From positions 47,005,256 to 47,069,255 of the forward strand of contig OX457026.1 in NCBI GenBank assembly GCA_949752745.1: DNA of 64,000 nucleotides, read 5' to 3'. Origin of the DNA: Protula sp. h YS-2021. Lineage: Eukaryota > Annelida > Polychaeta > Sabellida > Serpulidae. Under the pieces are notes generated by a model. It did no database searches. It saw only the letters and a list, made by a program, of their open reading frames with translations, and was not told the DNA's origin. Each line of letters starts with the position of its first letter. Positions within the stretch are counted from its first letter, which is position 1. Shown one piece after another: positions 22,256-33,018 of this stretch. The position numbers and the translations under genes were made by a program.

Positions 22256-22731
22256 GCTGAAATTGTGACGTCAATATGGAGATCAACATTAGCGTATGCA
22301 CAGGGCTAGAGCCCCTCTCTTCACGTACGTAATATATGGATAGCCCCTTACTGAAATAACACACAAAAGTAAACACAGATAAAACAGAAATGCATGAATA
22401 CTATGAAATCTATACACTGTTGATGTGACTGAGATATGCCATACTCATTTATGGTACATCAGGAGAACTTACATATTATCTTTTATTTTACAGTTTTCAT
22501 AATTACTTATGGGGCTCTACATTAGGAAGGAACAATGTCACACTCGTTCACAAGCAAACCGTTGAGTATGCCAAGAAATGTTTTTATCTAGAGAATATAC
22601 ATGAGGTCTCCTTATTTTCTTTTCTCGAGCATTGCCTACTTAAGTCTGGCATTAGGGGTTCACAAACAAATGAAACGTTAAACTACGCTATCACAGTCGA
22701 TAATATGCTCAAAATTCATATATGAGAACAG

Positions 22732-23349
22732 TAGGGGTGTGCCGGTTTCAGCGAAATCCGAGCAAACTTTCTCTGTTGGGTGAGAACAAAAACCGAATTC
22801 CAAAATTTCAGTTCGGTTTGGTTGTTTTTTAGATTCAATACCTTACTCAAAGACAGGCATTTAAAAAGTGACGAAGGAATTATGTGGTCGTTGGCAGGTT
22901 GCCAAAAAGGGGTTACACTGCCATAAAATGACATGCTGCTGCCTACGCATTTGCGTAGCGACGATATATGTACCAGTCATAAACTTATGGACCCGCATGG
23001 GCGTTAATATATAATATATATACTAGAAATGTGCCCGTTGGAACATAGATACTCCGACCAACGTTTCCAGTGTCACGCTTTTTTAATAAGATGTAAGTAA
23101 AATTATTAAATTTCAAAGTATCAGTGTGACCTTGGACTCAGCTCTAGAACATATTGTATAGAAGCCATATACCAGCTTTGATTGAATCCGCCAATTGGAA
23201 CTTATGTCATTCGTGACGCACACCCTGGGACAGACAAGTTAAAAACATTATGCACCTTTTGACCTTAGTCCGGTCGGTGCAAAATAAAAAACCGAACCGA
23301 ACGTTTTGCCAACGAACCTTACCGAGCTCAACTCAAACCGACACACCCC
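22732..23349. mobile_element. hAT-like MITE
   Basis: Terminal inverted repeats TAGGGGTGTGCCGGTTT and (reverse complement of the right end) GGGGTGTGTCGGTTT. Flanked by GAGAACAG (22724-22731) and AAGAACAG (23350-23357), a nearly perfect 8-bp target duplication. TIR sequence and 8-bp duplication fit the hAT superfamily. No transposase is present. It lies 200 bp downstream of the last exon of the SET-recombinase gene. Confidence 0.75.
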
Positions 23350-23556
23350 AAGAACAGCCTTCCCTTGACTATTCATACATGAGAGCCGCATCAGCAAACA
23401 ACGGCTCTGATGCAAACTTTCTGTGTCTCATACACACACGTCACTCAGCGATCAATAGCAAGAGCCAACAAGAGTTCACTGGCAAGAACGCTAAGAATAT
23501 CACAGATCAACTGTCACAAACTTGAAAGACTGGGTACTTTCAAGACAAGTGTTCCA

Positions 23557-23756
23557 TCATCCTTCAACTTTATCAGCTTTGTTAACCTGCTGTTTCTTTG
23601 GTAACAGTACCTTAAGATTTTTATTTATGTTGCTGTGCACCGTATTTCTTTCGTTGATCGCTTTCGCTCGTATCTTTTTGTACTTTTCTTCTCGGGGTAA
23701 GTGTTCGATACTCTTTATGGATTTCATGCCGAGGAATTTCAGAATCTCTGCCTTGC
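23557..23756 (-). CDS. exon 13: terminal exon
   Basis: Acceptor CCTTTAAG, phase 1. Starts KAEILKFLGMKSIKSIEHLP and continues as a lysine-rich helix to a TGA at 23557-23559. It joins in frame to exon 12, completing the P-x-KAEI-x-KFL element expected after FLQ. I see no clear polyadenylation signal before the hAT MITE downstream. Confidence 0.55.
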
Positions 23757-23989
23757 CTTAAAGGAAAGAAATAGACACTTAAAATTCAACCAATTGACAC
23801 CGTAATGGAGAGATGTATATCTCAATGTTTTAGAATAACTAAACCGCTCAGGTCAACTTTCCTTTACCTCATAAATTACAAGCTATAATGATTCCTAAGA
23901 ACAGATCGTCCTGAAAACTCAATGAAACTATTTATAATTTTTAATATCTATAATTGTATTTGGTTCAATGACAGGAGTGAGATACATAC

Positions 23990-24085
23990 TAGGATAAGGC
24001 CCTTTTGGTTTCTGCAAAAATGCAGAAAAGTGTGTTTTCACTGCAAGAGTATCTTCTGCAGACCACTTGACAGCACATCCAGTAC
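23990..24085 (-). CDS. exon 12: start of C-terminal domain
   Basis: 96 bp, acceptor CCCTTTTAG, donor GTATGT, phase 1-1. Encodes TGCAVKWSAEDTLAVKTHF and SAFLQKPKGPYP. The W-(S/T)-x-E-E-x(3)-V pattern is seen at the C-terminus of proteins with this recombinase architecture (family recollection). Confidence 0.55.
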
Positions 24086-24501
24086 CTAAAAGGGAAATAT
24101 CAAACAAAATGCCTTACTGCATAAAAATAAAACAACATACCAGAAAAAGTTGTTGATTTTCAAAACCCTAAACTGCTGTAAAAGTATTCTTGAACGACTT
24201 CAAACAGTGACTTAATTATAACGTCGAAGCCAAAATTGTACCAATTGGCCAACCAAAACTCGACATCTGAAAATATTTGCACAATTTACTGCTTCAAGAA
24301 GAGATTCTAACAGTTTTCTGTATGTTAAAAGACATAAACAAATTAAGAAACTGCTTATCAAACATGTCGGGGTTGTTTATTGTAAGGTTTGCCCAGACAC
24401 TGGGGATCATAATGTGGCACCAATTTCTCTTTTAGCTGGCGAAAATCTTTACAAATGCTTTGCAACTGAAGCTTCAAATGAATAAATCAATGTTTCGATA
24501 C

Positions 24502-24573
24502 CTTTTGCTTTCTCAACACGCTTTCTAGCGATAGAACTCTCTTCTTCCTCTTCAAGCATTGGCTCATATTCGC
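24502..24573 (-). CDS. exon 11: acidic-basic microexon
   Basis: 72 bp, acceptor AATTTAG, donor GTATCG, phase 1-1. Encodes EYEPMLEEEEESSIARKRV. Confidence 0.5.
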
Positions 24574-25182
24574 CTAAATTTATTCAGATTTATTATATAT
24601 CATAGTGACAATGTCATCTTTTTAGCCAATCTAGCCAATCATACCCCTTGTACGCAGTGCGTACGCTTTGGACCATACCCCCTTCCCCTGTACCCACATA
24701 CGCTTAGTAAAATGCAATATTCATATTATATTGAAAATTGTGTAGGCATGCTGGTGGCTTGACCACCCTTCCCACCTGTGCGCAGTGCGTATGTTTTGGC
24801 TGCGACCCCCTCCCTGCGTACGCACTACATGAATGGCCCCTATCCCAATTTCATGATCATCAAGCAGAAGGACTGCTTACGAGAAGAGGTGCATTTGCTA
24901 TTATTTTTGCAGAATTATATGCTTTTATTTGATTTTACCAAAGAGCACATGGTTTTTACAGCTGCTCGGCTGTATGGTGAACATATGCATAGTTGTCATT
25001 TGATAAAACTGCAAGTTTTATTGCTTATGTAAATCAAAAGTCTATAAGCTTAAACGGATATGTCCTGGAACGTTCCTCCTATTTTTGTGAAATACAATCT
25101 ACAAAATAAAGGGTAATACGACGTTTTAATGCGTTTAAAGAGAAAAACGGGAGCATTCCAGTATATTGCCGATTTTTCATAC

Positions 25183-25446
25183 TATCAGGATCCAGGCAGC
25201 CTCGTGTCCGTTTTCGGTGTGACTTCCCTGAGAAATCTTTCTTAGGCGCGTCTGTAACTCGCGATTCACTCCAATCTGAGTCTGAATCGGAGTCGCTATG
25301 GGCTCTCTCACACCCTTTCACATATCTAATTAAAGGGGCCTGATCATTATCACTATCAGATGAATTCCTGGTTCTTAACACCTCACAAGTGCTCCGAGAT
25401 TGTTTTCGGGCTGTTGCTGCACACGGCTCTTCCAGGTTTCTTGCAT
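25183..25446 (-). CDS. exon 10: Ser/Asp-rich linker
   Basis: 264 bp, acceptor ATAAACAG, donor GTATGA, phase 1-1. Carries acidic serine runs (AHSDSDSDSDWSES) followed by a basic patch (KSHRKRTRG), a pattern common in disordered nuclear proteins. If the donor is not used the frame continues 33 codons to a stop at 25079. Confidence 0.6.
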
Positions 25447-25680
25447 CTGTTTATGGGAATTATTTAAGCCTAATTGTAATTTAGTTTGTCCAATAAGCGT
25501 TTCATTTTGCTCAAGTACCAAGCACCGGTGAATAGTTAGGTTTCATCACTGCGAAAATATGCCACTGACAACATCCACACTTTAACTTATAAGAAAACAT
25601 AAATTAATTTATTAAATCAATAGGTAAAGCATATTGAGAGGCAATTTAAAAAATCAATACAATAAAGGAAAAACACACAC

Positions 25681-25755
25681 CTAAGAGATTGCACCTAGAT
25701 TTCTTTGGTTTAGCACCGGTTGAAGCAGTAGCAGCAGCTGACGCGCATACCGGGC
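25681..25755 (-). CDS. exon 9: Ala/Lys-rich linker
   Basis: 75 bp, acceptor AGTAG, donor GTGTGT, phase 1-1. Encodes PVCASAAATASTGAKPKKSR and ends NLL. It could act as a nuclear localisation segment. Confidence 0.5.
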   Translation of the reverse strand, partial: ARYARQLLLLLQPVLNQRNLGAIS

Positions 25756-25829
25756 CTACTTTTACCTTTTAACAACATTACTATTTTGAAACTAAATTTT
25801 GACAATAAAGATAAAACGAAAGTGTTTAC

Positions 25830-27316
25830 CTTCGTCAACACTCTGCAAAAATCGGCCCATCACCAATGCCTCTTTTAAACCTGGCGGACATCTGTAGTTC
25901 TCATATCGGAGTGGCTCAAGTGATTAAAGTATATTTTGGCATCAGCGGGAAACATATCCAAATATGAATAAATCGTCGAAATCCTATGACGATTCATAGT
26001 CGCGTTTAGCGTGATTGGAATCATCTTTGTAACTTGATTCATTGCATGCCACCCAGAAGAGTGATTGTATGAGCCTCTTGAAGCGAACACGAAATTGTTA
26101 TTTTCTTTGATTCCGTACGCTTTGCGATACTTGACCAAGATGTCCAATGCGCCAACGACATTTTTTGATATCAGTATAGGAACGAATTTTTTTCCTTTAC
26201 CATGCAAGTAGGCCAATACATACTGATTTGCCAGGAATTTTTCTGCTGGGTCTACAACCGAATCTATGGCCTCATCACTAACCCAGACTTTTTTGGCATC
26301 CTCCTATTCCGTAATCAGCATCCTCGCACCTTCCTCACCGCGACGCGCGTTGTACAGAGTGAGTCGACAAACGACGAGATTCCTGAGCAAGGCATATTTT
26401 TCGACAACAAAGTCGTTCACAATGGCACTCACTCGATCATTCACAAACGTATGCAAGCGATGGACCATTTTGTCACATGGTAGCTCATTAGGCCTTCGCC
26501 TTTCAAAAGTGCGCTCGGTTGCGAGGTATTCCGCTTCAGCGAATACTTCGGGATCTCGAAAATGGAATTGCCTTCTGAACCCTTGCACATCTAATACTTT
26601 GTCATTTTCGGATCTTTCGTCATAAATGGCTTCGAGATGTTTCGCCGATCTCCTGAGCACTGCCTTGCTGTTCTTCAAAAGCCCGTGCTTCGTTTTAGCT
26701 GAGGAAGAACTTTGTTCCCTTGTTTTTTATGGCTTCATACAGAATGTTCATGTTTTCTCTACCTTTGTGGAACATGTCTTCAATGGAAGCATTTTGAGGA
26801 GCTCCAGGTACTATCTTGTATTTCAGGAAGAGATTCGCTAGCTGGCGCATTTCGGTCATTGAATTCTTCCTGCATTCGGCTGCTTTGGATTTTGAATAGC
26901 GCTTTTTGTTGAAAATGCGATAACCCATTTTCTTCAGAAAGCTATTACTTCTGCACAACATTCCCGTTTCATCCTCTTGAAATTTGTCGAGGATTCTTTC
27001 CTTGAACTCCTGGTCGTGATGTAAATTAGTCACAAGCGCGGATGGTCTTATCGCATTTGTTCTTCGCTCGCGCATCAGGTCAGCTTGATCAAAAGACAAT
27101 TCACTGAGTACTCTTAGATTGTGTTCTTCTTGATGCCTTCTATTCGCTTTTCGTTTGCAAATTGGCTATCAAGTTTATTGTCATGCATGTTGGATTTCAC
27201 TACTTGCAAATGCGTGTGCAAATTCGTGATGTGGCGTTTCAATTTACCACCCGTTATGACTTTGCTACAAAAACGGCATTCTCTTGGGGGCTTCTGAAAC
27301 ATTAATAACAAATCTT
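25830..27316 (-). pseudogene. exon 8: C2H2 zinc finger plus tyrosine recombinase (three frame breaks, one stop)
   Basis: Acceptor with a long pyrimidine tract (CTTTTTTACTTGCCTTAG) and donor GTAAAC. It starts with a finger (CRFCSKVITGGKLKRHITNLH minus its last base-pair context; C-x2-C...H-x4-H), then a helical core. The recombinase catalytic region follows: NARRGEEGARM (box I arginine), KGKKFVP (lysine), NRHRIST (25980-25995, box II), HLSHS (H at 25911-25913), and ENYRCPPGL with the probable nucleophile tyrosine at 25894-25896. Damage: frame breaks near 27150, near 26705, and between 25913 and 25897 (about 10 nt short of the usual His-to-Tyr spacing), and TAG at 26304-26306 where tryptophan would fit. 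Family assignment rests on motif order and spacing. Confidence 0.7.
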
Positions 27317-27559
27317 CTAAGGCAAGTAAAAAAGCGTAATACAAGTTGTTGATTAACGATTAAGGAATCTCCGCATGAGTGTGTACTAATCAAAAGCAGT
27401 TTTGCACAATCAAGTTTTACTCAGTATGAACAAGGTATGATTTTTTCCGAAAATTAATAATGCCTACAATATTCCACAATTATTGTTGAATAACTAGAAA
27501 ACTTTTCGTGTGAAATGGAAAGTTTTGGACTGATCTACATTAAGCATATGTACAATAGC

Positions 27560-28130
27560 AACAAATCTTGTGGTTCTTTTCTTGTGGTCTTTTCTTTTGA
27601 GTATGGTCTAAAAATAGGGAGACTGTTAACCTATCACCGCCTGTACCTCACAAACGCCATACCGAAAAGTATCCCGAGTATGGTCAAGGTTATATACGAG
27701 TAAATATAAGCAATGCACATTTTGTCCCCTATTTACCAATTTTCATTTTTTCTTTCTAAGTAGTAACTTTGATATATATCTACGTAAAAACACTTAAGGA
27801 GACCATGTTTCCAAGACATAGAAAGAAGGAGACTGTCCACCTGTCACAAACCTCACAAACGCCATACCAAAAAGTATCCCGAGCATGGTCTCCCAAAGTC
27901 GTATTTCAATGTTATATACGAGTAAATATAATCAATGCACATTTTGTCCCCTATTTATTTATGGTCTTTCTAAGTAGTCAGTTTGATATATATCTACATA
28001 GAAACACTTAAGGAGACCATGTTTCCAAGATATAGAAAGAAGGAGACTGTCCACCTGTCACCGCCTGTACCTCACAAACGCCATACCGAAAACTATGGTC
28101 TCTCTAAGTAGTAAGTTTGGTATATATATA
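27560..28130. repeat. about 225-bp tandem repeat in intron 7
   Basis: Two and a half to three diverged units sharing TTAAGGAGACCATG, GAGACTGTCCACCTGTCAC and ATACGAGTAAATATAA. A related unit is at 29493-29700, and related fragments at 38380-38425, 39180-39230 and 50150-50460. Confidence 0.7.
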
Positions 28131-28733
28131 TATATTTAAGCCGTCGATTTGATATTAAGTTCCATACGATGCAATTGACTGTATTGACATCTAGCTCTCT
28201 GACAAGACAGTAAGAATAAAACAACTCGGTTGGGAGTAATATTTTTATATATTGTAAAAAACATAATTGCTGCTGAAGTGACAGTACACTATCAATGAAT
28301 AACAATACACAGCAATAATTTTTTGTCTACCCACAACTAGCATAAAACATTTAGCATGATAGTGAAACATTTATTAGTAATGTTAGCCAAATAAGGAGGG
28401 GTGGAAAAAGGGGGAAGGTGGTAGGTATTAAAAGGTTATACTGCTATTTTGTTTCGATGTGCGCTCGCTGCTGGCTAAAATGCGAGTGATACTTCCAGTC
28501 AGTAAGCGCAGTCGCTGTGACGTTAGAGATGCATCCTGAGTAGGAGGGGCTAAGCCTGTCTGTTTGCGCAGCTGACACAAATCAGTCTTTGTTGTGAGAG
28601 CGTCTCACTGAGGTTCTGTTTGTGAAAGGTTGCCAGAGTTCCTGGCACCAATCCCCTAGTTACACACAGTACGCAGGAAATATACACAGTATGCAAAGTA
28701 GGATAAAAGTGGGGTTTCTAAAACATATATAAT

Positions 28734-28773
28734 GGGGTTTCTAAAACAGTGACGTCATTGTTTTAGAAGCCCC
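28734..28773. promoter_or_regulatory. hairpin with a TGACGTCA (CRE) loop
   Basis: Arms GGGGTTTCTAAAACA and TGTTTTAGAAGCCCC (14 of 15 paired) flank a full CRE palindrome. A second partial GGGGTTTCTAAAACA lies just left. The regulatory role is inferred from the motif only. Confidence 0.35.
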
Positions 28774-28822
28774 ATGTCACCTTCTCTCCACACACATCAC
28801 ACCACGGCACACACACACATGT

Positions 28823-29128
28823 TGTTTCGACTGAAAATGTTGGGGGATAAATTATAAAGAAATGATAAGGGGAAAACATCGAAATTCTAATTTTCTTTCA
28901 ACATGCACACTTTTGAATTTATAAAGCCATCATATGATCTTTTAAAATTTATTTTACATATTATTCAGTCCCTTTAATAACCAACATGTGACTATATTTC
29001 TGACAAAATGGAATTTTGTTGATTTTTGCCGTTTTTTTCCCTATCATTTCTTTATATCCTTATCCCATCTGAATTCGGCCGAAACGCGAAAACTTTTCGG
29101 CACAAGCCAAAAGTGCGAATTGGCTTAT
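28823..29128. mobile_element. AAGCCAAATC-type MITE, left-truncated
   Basis: Ends AAAGTGCGAATTGGCTTAT, the inverted terminal sequence of a family with many copies here. The interior closely matches 43120-43425. Confidence 0.65.
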
Positions 29129-29163
29129 GTTTCCTTAAGCCAAGCTATTTTTAACCCCAGGGA

Positions 29164-29164
29164 G

Positions 29165-29234
<70 letters not shown>
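29164..29234. repeat. (CT)n microsatellite
   Basis: Almost pure CT for 70 bp. Flanking T/C-rich DNA to about 29430 contains further CT runs. Confidence 0.95.
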
Positions 29235-29235
<1 letters not shown>

Positions 29236-29767
29236 ACGCAAGCACTGACTAATTGACCGAACGGGCAGTCTTTTTTTTTTTTTGCTTTCTCTTTCGCTCT
29301 CTACACATAACACAACGGCAAACGCAACCAAGGAGCCACTCTTTTTTTCGCCCAGTTTCTCTTTCTCTCTCTTTCAAACGGGTCGTCTTTTTTTCCCTCA
29401 CTTTCTCTTTTGCTCTGTCTCTTTACACACACACATAACACCACAGCAGACGCGGGAAGACGCGGGAGACGTGGAAAAACGGGCAGACAGCTCCCTTAAG
29501 GAGACAATGTTTTCAAGATACAGAAAGAGAGGAAGCGTTCACCTGTCACCGCCTGTATCTCACAACCGCCATCATGACAAGTGACATTTGAGTTTTGAAA
29601 TTAAAAAAAACAATGGATGCGTATTTGGTCCTCCTATTTCCCTATCTCCATGTTTGGTCTCTCAAAGTCGTCAATTTGGTGTATATATAGTTTAAGTTTT
29701 TCTCGCATTGATGCAAACGCCATACGGAGTATGCGAATGTAGTACAAGATCATACAAGTAGACTTAC

Positions 29768-29851
29768 CTTCACGTTGTGGTTCTGCTTGTGTGTCGCCCC
29801 TAACCAAGCTCCGAAGATCAGCCGCTACCACTGCAATTTGCAGCGAGGAAT
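29768..29851 (-). CDS. exon 7: linker
   Basis: 84 bp, acceptor GTGTTACAG and consensus donor GTAAGT, phase 1 on both sides. Encodes SSLQIAVVAADLRSLVRGD and a short charged end. No frame damage. Confidence 0.6.
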
Positions 29852-30010
29852 CTGTAACACAAGAATCGAATCACATTTTTTAACAGATTGAGCTTAGCTT
29901 AGTGTATGGTAAATTTAAATATTTCACATTTCAATTGATGCTGTAATTACAGATAAAATTATAAGCAGATAAAAAATGCTTCATTACTGCATACAATAAA
30001 AGCAACCTAC

Positions 30011-30118
30011 CTGAAGCATTGGCGATTTCTTCGATGGAGTCGGCACCTCCATTTTCTTTTTTCTTCGGATTGAGCAGCTGCTAGCAAAGCTTTATCTCTG
30101 TGCACGTCGTCAATAAGC
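30011..30118 (-). CDS. exon 6: linker with frame slips
   Basis: Acceptor ACTCTTCAG and donor GTAGGT; 108 bp, a multiple of three. The first part reads naturally in one frame (LIDDVHRDKALLAAAQSE) and the last part in another (ENGGADSIEEIANAS). This needs a compensating pair of indels, one of them an extra A in an A6 run. Homopolymer error or decay would both explain it. Confidence 0.45.
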
Positions 30119-30542
30119 CTGAAGAGTGTATATGATGACACCAGTGTAAATGTGCATGAGCTAGAGATTTTGTCTATCTAATTGGAAATTCAATCTATGC
30201 AAAAATTATACAACCATTACCTGTAAAGATGTAAATGAATTAAAAATCCTCTTTTCTTTTTACCTCAATGGGTGACAACATTACACTGAGGCTTGTAAAA
30301 CGTCCAACTATTTAGTCATACATTTTTAAAATTTATATTAACCTGACTACGTCTCGAGGAGTAGGTCTATGCCCCGTGGTGTGTGTAAGGCTGTTGCATT
30401 TTGACGGCACAAAATTTAAAAGTGGGGGAAGGGTAGACATAGTGTCTAACATTTAAATGAGTCAATCCAATAACCAGTAGGGACCTGAGACTGCCATAGA
30501 TACTCTAAGTACAGCGCCGATTTTGAAACATTAGCCAATTTG

Positions 30543-30760
30543 TCAATTTAAGTCCCAAATTTCTTGGTTAGTGCACTGCGGAAGGGTGCAGAGAAGCCGT
30601 GTACAAAATTTGAAAGGAATCCATCTATTAATGTGGCCTGTAGGCGCGTGAGACTGAAGCGTGAAAGATGGACGGACGGACGGACAGACCGAAAAGTTCA
30701 AAACTATATCCCTCCGTTCTACTCGGGATAAAAAGCCACGGGGAGATACCACTGAACGTC
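30543..30760. repeat. GGAC-rich dispersed repeat with conserved flank
   Basis: Contains (GGAC)n at 30667-30692 followed by CTATATCCCTCCGTTCTACT. I judge this to be a dispersed repeat of the same broad type as at 49380-49640 and 52130-52620. Confidence 0.5.
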
Positions 30761-30867
30761 ATTCTCGTCAATCAACGTATGCGAGCTGGCCCCTAGCTGT
30801 TTAATCCCAGCGTTCAGATCGGATCAGATTGCATAAAGTTTTATTGTTTATTGATATCATAACTTAC

Positions 30868-30965
30868 TCATTGGCTGCAATGGAATAACAGTTAATGGTG
30901 GCGGTAATGTGTTGTCGCGCTCTGGTGTTCTCCACCGCATAAGTCGTTCATGGTCTGTTGCATTG
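30868..30965 (-). CDS. exon 5: linker
   Basis: 98 bp from an acceptor at CACGAGAG to a strong GTAAGT donor. Encodes NATDHERLMRWRTPERDNTL and a proline-rich end. Phase 2 in, phase 1 out, matching the donor of exon 4. Confidence 0.55.
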
Positions 30966-31269
30966 CTCTCGTGAAGCAAATTAAAAAGAATGTCTAGTTA
31001 ATTAAGATTCCAAAAGGATTTTCATGAGCCTGAAAAAGTGCTGTAAAGTAAGAATTGTTAACCAAGTGTTACTTAACCTTGTTAACTAACTTAAAGGATA
31101 CCAGTTCAAATATCAGGGAGTCTATAGTAATACCTTAGCGCTAAACGACTACAGACAGTAATAAAATTCAATCAAAGCATTATCCGAATGTGCGCTCCCT
31201 TCTGTTGCACCTTTGAAAAGATTACGTGGACTGTATACATAAAATTTTTTACAACTTAAGGAGACTCAC

Positions 31270-33018
31270 AGTTTCAGCGTCCTCTGCTTTTGTAATCGTT
31301 GCTGGAATCTAAACTTTGATGGAACACTAGTGACAAATCTATCATCAGTGCCAATACGAGTGATTGAACTGAGTCCGTGAAAGGTCTTGAGCACGATATT
31401 ATCAAAGTACGCCTTCCGGACAGTTGAAGTACCCTTGTCCACGTGCGCCTCCTCGATAGGGGATGTGGCCGTGTGAGCCTGCATGTCCTCTACAAGGAGT
31501 GAGGTCATGTCCACGTGCGCGTCCTCGACAAAAGGTGTGGCCGTGTCCACGTGCGCCTCCTCGATAGGGGGTGTGGCCGTGTGAACCTGCATGTCCTCTA
31601 CAGGGGGTGAGGTCATGTCCACGTGCGGTCCTCGACAGATGGTACGGCCATGTCGGTGATCGACTCCTCGACAGGGGGTGACTGTGTGAACCTGCATGTT
31701 CTCTACTGGGGGTGAGGTCATGTCCACGTGCGCGTCCTCGACAGAGGGTGAAGTAATGTCGACGATCGACTCCTCGACAAAGGGTGTGGCCGTGTCCACG
31801 TGCGCCTCCTCGACAGGGGGTGTGGCTGTGTGAACCTGCATGTTCTCTACAGGGTGTGAAGTCATGTCCACGTGCGCGTCCTCGACAGATGCTACCGCCA
31901 TGTCGGCGATCGACTCCTCGACAGGGGGTGTGGCTGTGTGAACCTGCATGTTCTCTACAGGGGGTGAGGTCATGTCCACGTGCACGTCCTCGACAGATGG
32001 TGCGGCCTTGTCGGCGATCGACTCCTCGACAGAGGGTGTGGCTGTGTGAACCTGCATGTTCTCTACAGGGGGTGAGGTCATGTCCACGTGTGCGTCCTCC
32101 ACAGAGGGTGAGGCCATGTCGACGTGCGCCTCCTTGGCAGGACGTATGGCCGTGTCGACGTGATTGACCTCATTGACCTCTACAGTGGGCGTGGTCGTGT
32201 CACTGTGCACGTCCTCGACTGGAGATGGGGCCGGGTCAACGTGAATGTCGTCGGCAGGGGATGTGGTCGTTTGAACGTGCGCCCCCTCCATAGTAGACAT
32301 GGCTGTGTCCACGTGCGCCTCCTCGTTGGTAGTCGTGGCAGTGTCAAAGCGCGATTTTTCGTCACTGCTCGCGTTGTCAGATTGCGATTCTTCGTCACTG
32401 CTCGCGTTATTGTCAGAGTGCCAGTCATCGCCGCTGCTCGCGTTATTGTCAGAGTGCCAGTCATCGCCACTGCTCGCGTTATTGTCAGAGTGCCAGTCAT
32501 CGCCGCTGCTCGCGTTATTGTCAGAGTGCCAGTCATTGCCGCTGCTCGCGTTATTGTCAGAGTGCCAGTCATCGCCACTGCTCGCGTTATTGTCAGAGTG
32601 CCAGTCATCGCCACTGCTCGCGTTATTGTCAGAGTGCCAGTCATCGCCACTGCCCGCGTTATTGTCAGAGTGCCAGTCATCGCCGCTGCTCGCGTTATTG
32701 TCAGAGTGCCAGTCATCGCCACTGCTCGCGTTATTGTCAGAGTGCCAGTCATCGCCACTGCTCGCGTTATTGGCAGAGTGCCAGTCCTCGTCATTATTCG
32801 TGTCCTCAACATCGGAAGCCTTGGCCTTTTTGCGCCATTCAAGAACTTGGACGCCATAGTCATACCGAATTTCATCTCCCACATTTATGTCTTTCGACGC
32901 AAAAAACGCTACATAGGGCTTGTCTCTTACGACTACCTTTTTGACCGCTGCATTTGCCTTAGAGGCGCATCTATCATTCAAGTAGTGTGCTGGACACTGG
33001 TTGTACGTCCCATCAATG
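31270..33018 (-). CDS. exon 4: SET domain second half plus two coding tandem repeats
   Basis: A single 1749-bp exon with acceptor TTTTATTTCAG and donor GTGAGT. It starts IDGTYNQCPAHYLNDRC (the NHS-equivalent knot) and VAFFASKDINVGDEIRYDYG (the catalytic YDYG end of a SET domain). Then come eleven 12-residue DDWHSDNNASSG repeats (nt about 32398-32800). A proline/valine-rich repeat built on VEDAHVDMTSPPVE and VHTATPPVEE follows (31430-32330). Near 31625-31680 two indels (one and two bases missing relative to neighbouring units) cancel each other, leaving about 18 residues out of frame. No post-SET cysteine cluster is seen. Confidence 0.75.
32398..32800 (-). repeat. 36-bp coding minisatellite, 11 copies
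   Basis: Unit of 36 bp (12 codons) inside exon 4, near-identical between copies. Its length is a multiple of 3 and it has no stops in several frames, so it produces long spurious open frames on both strands. Confidence 0.9.

Noticed and set aside
27560..28130. CRISPR-like spaced repeats
   Set aside because: Units are long, diverged and head-to-tail with no uniform short repeat or spacers; genome is eukaryotic.
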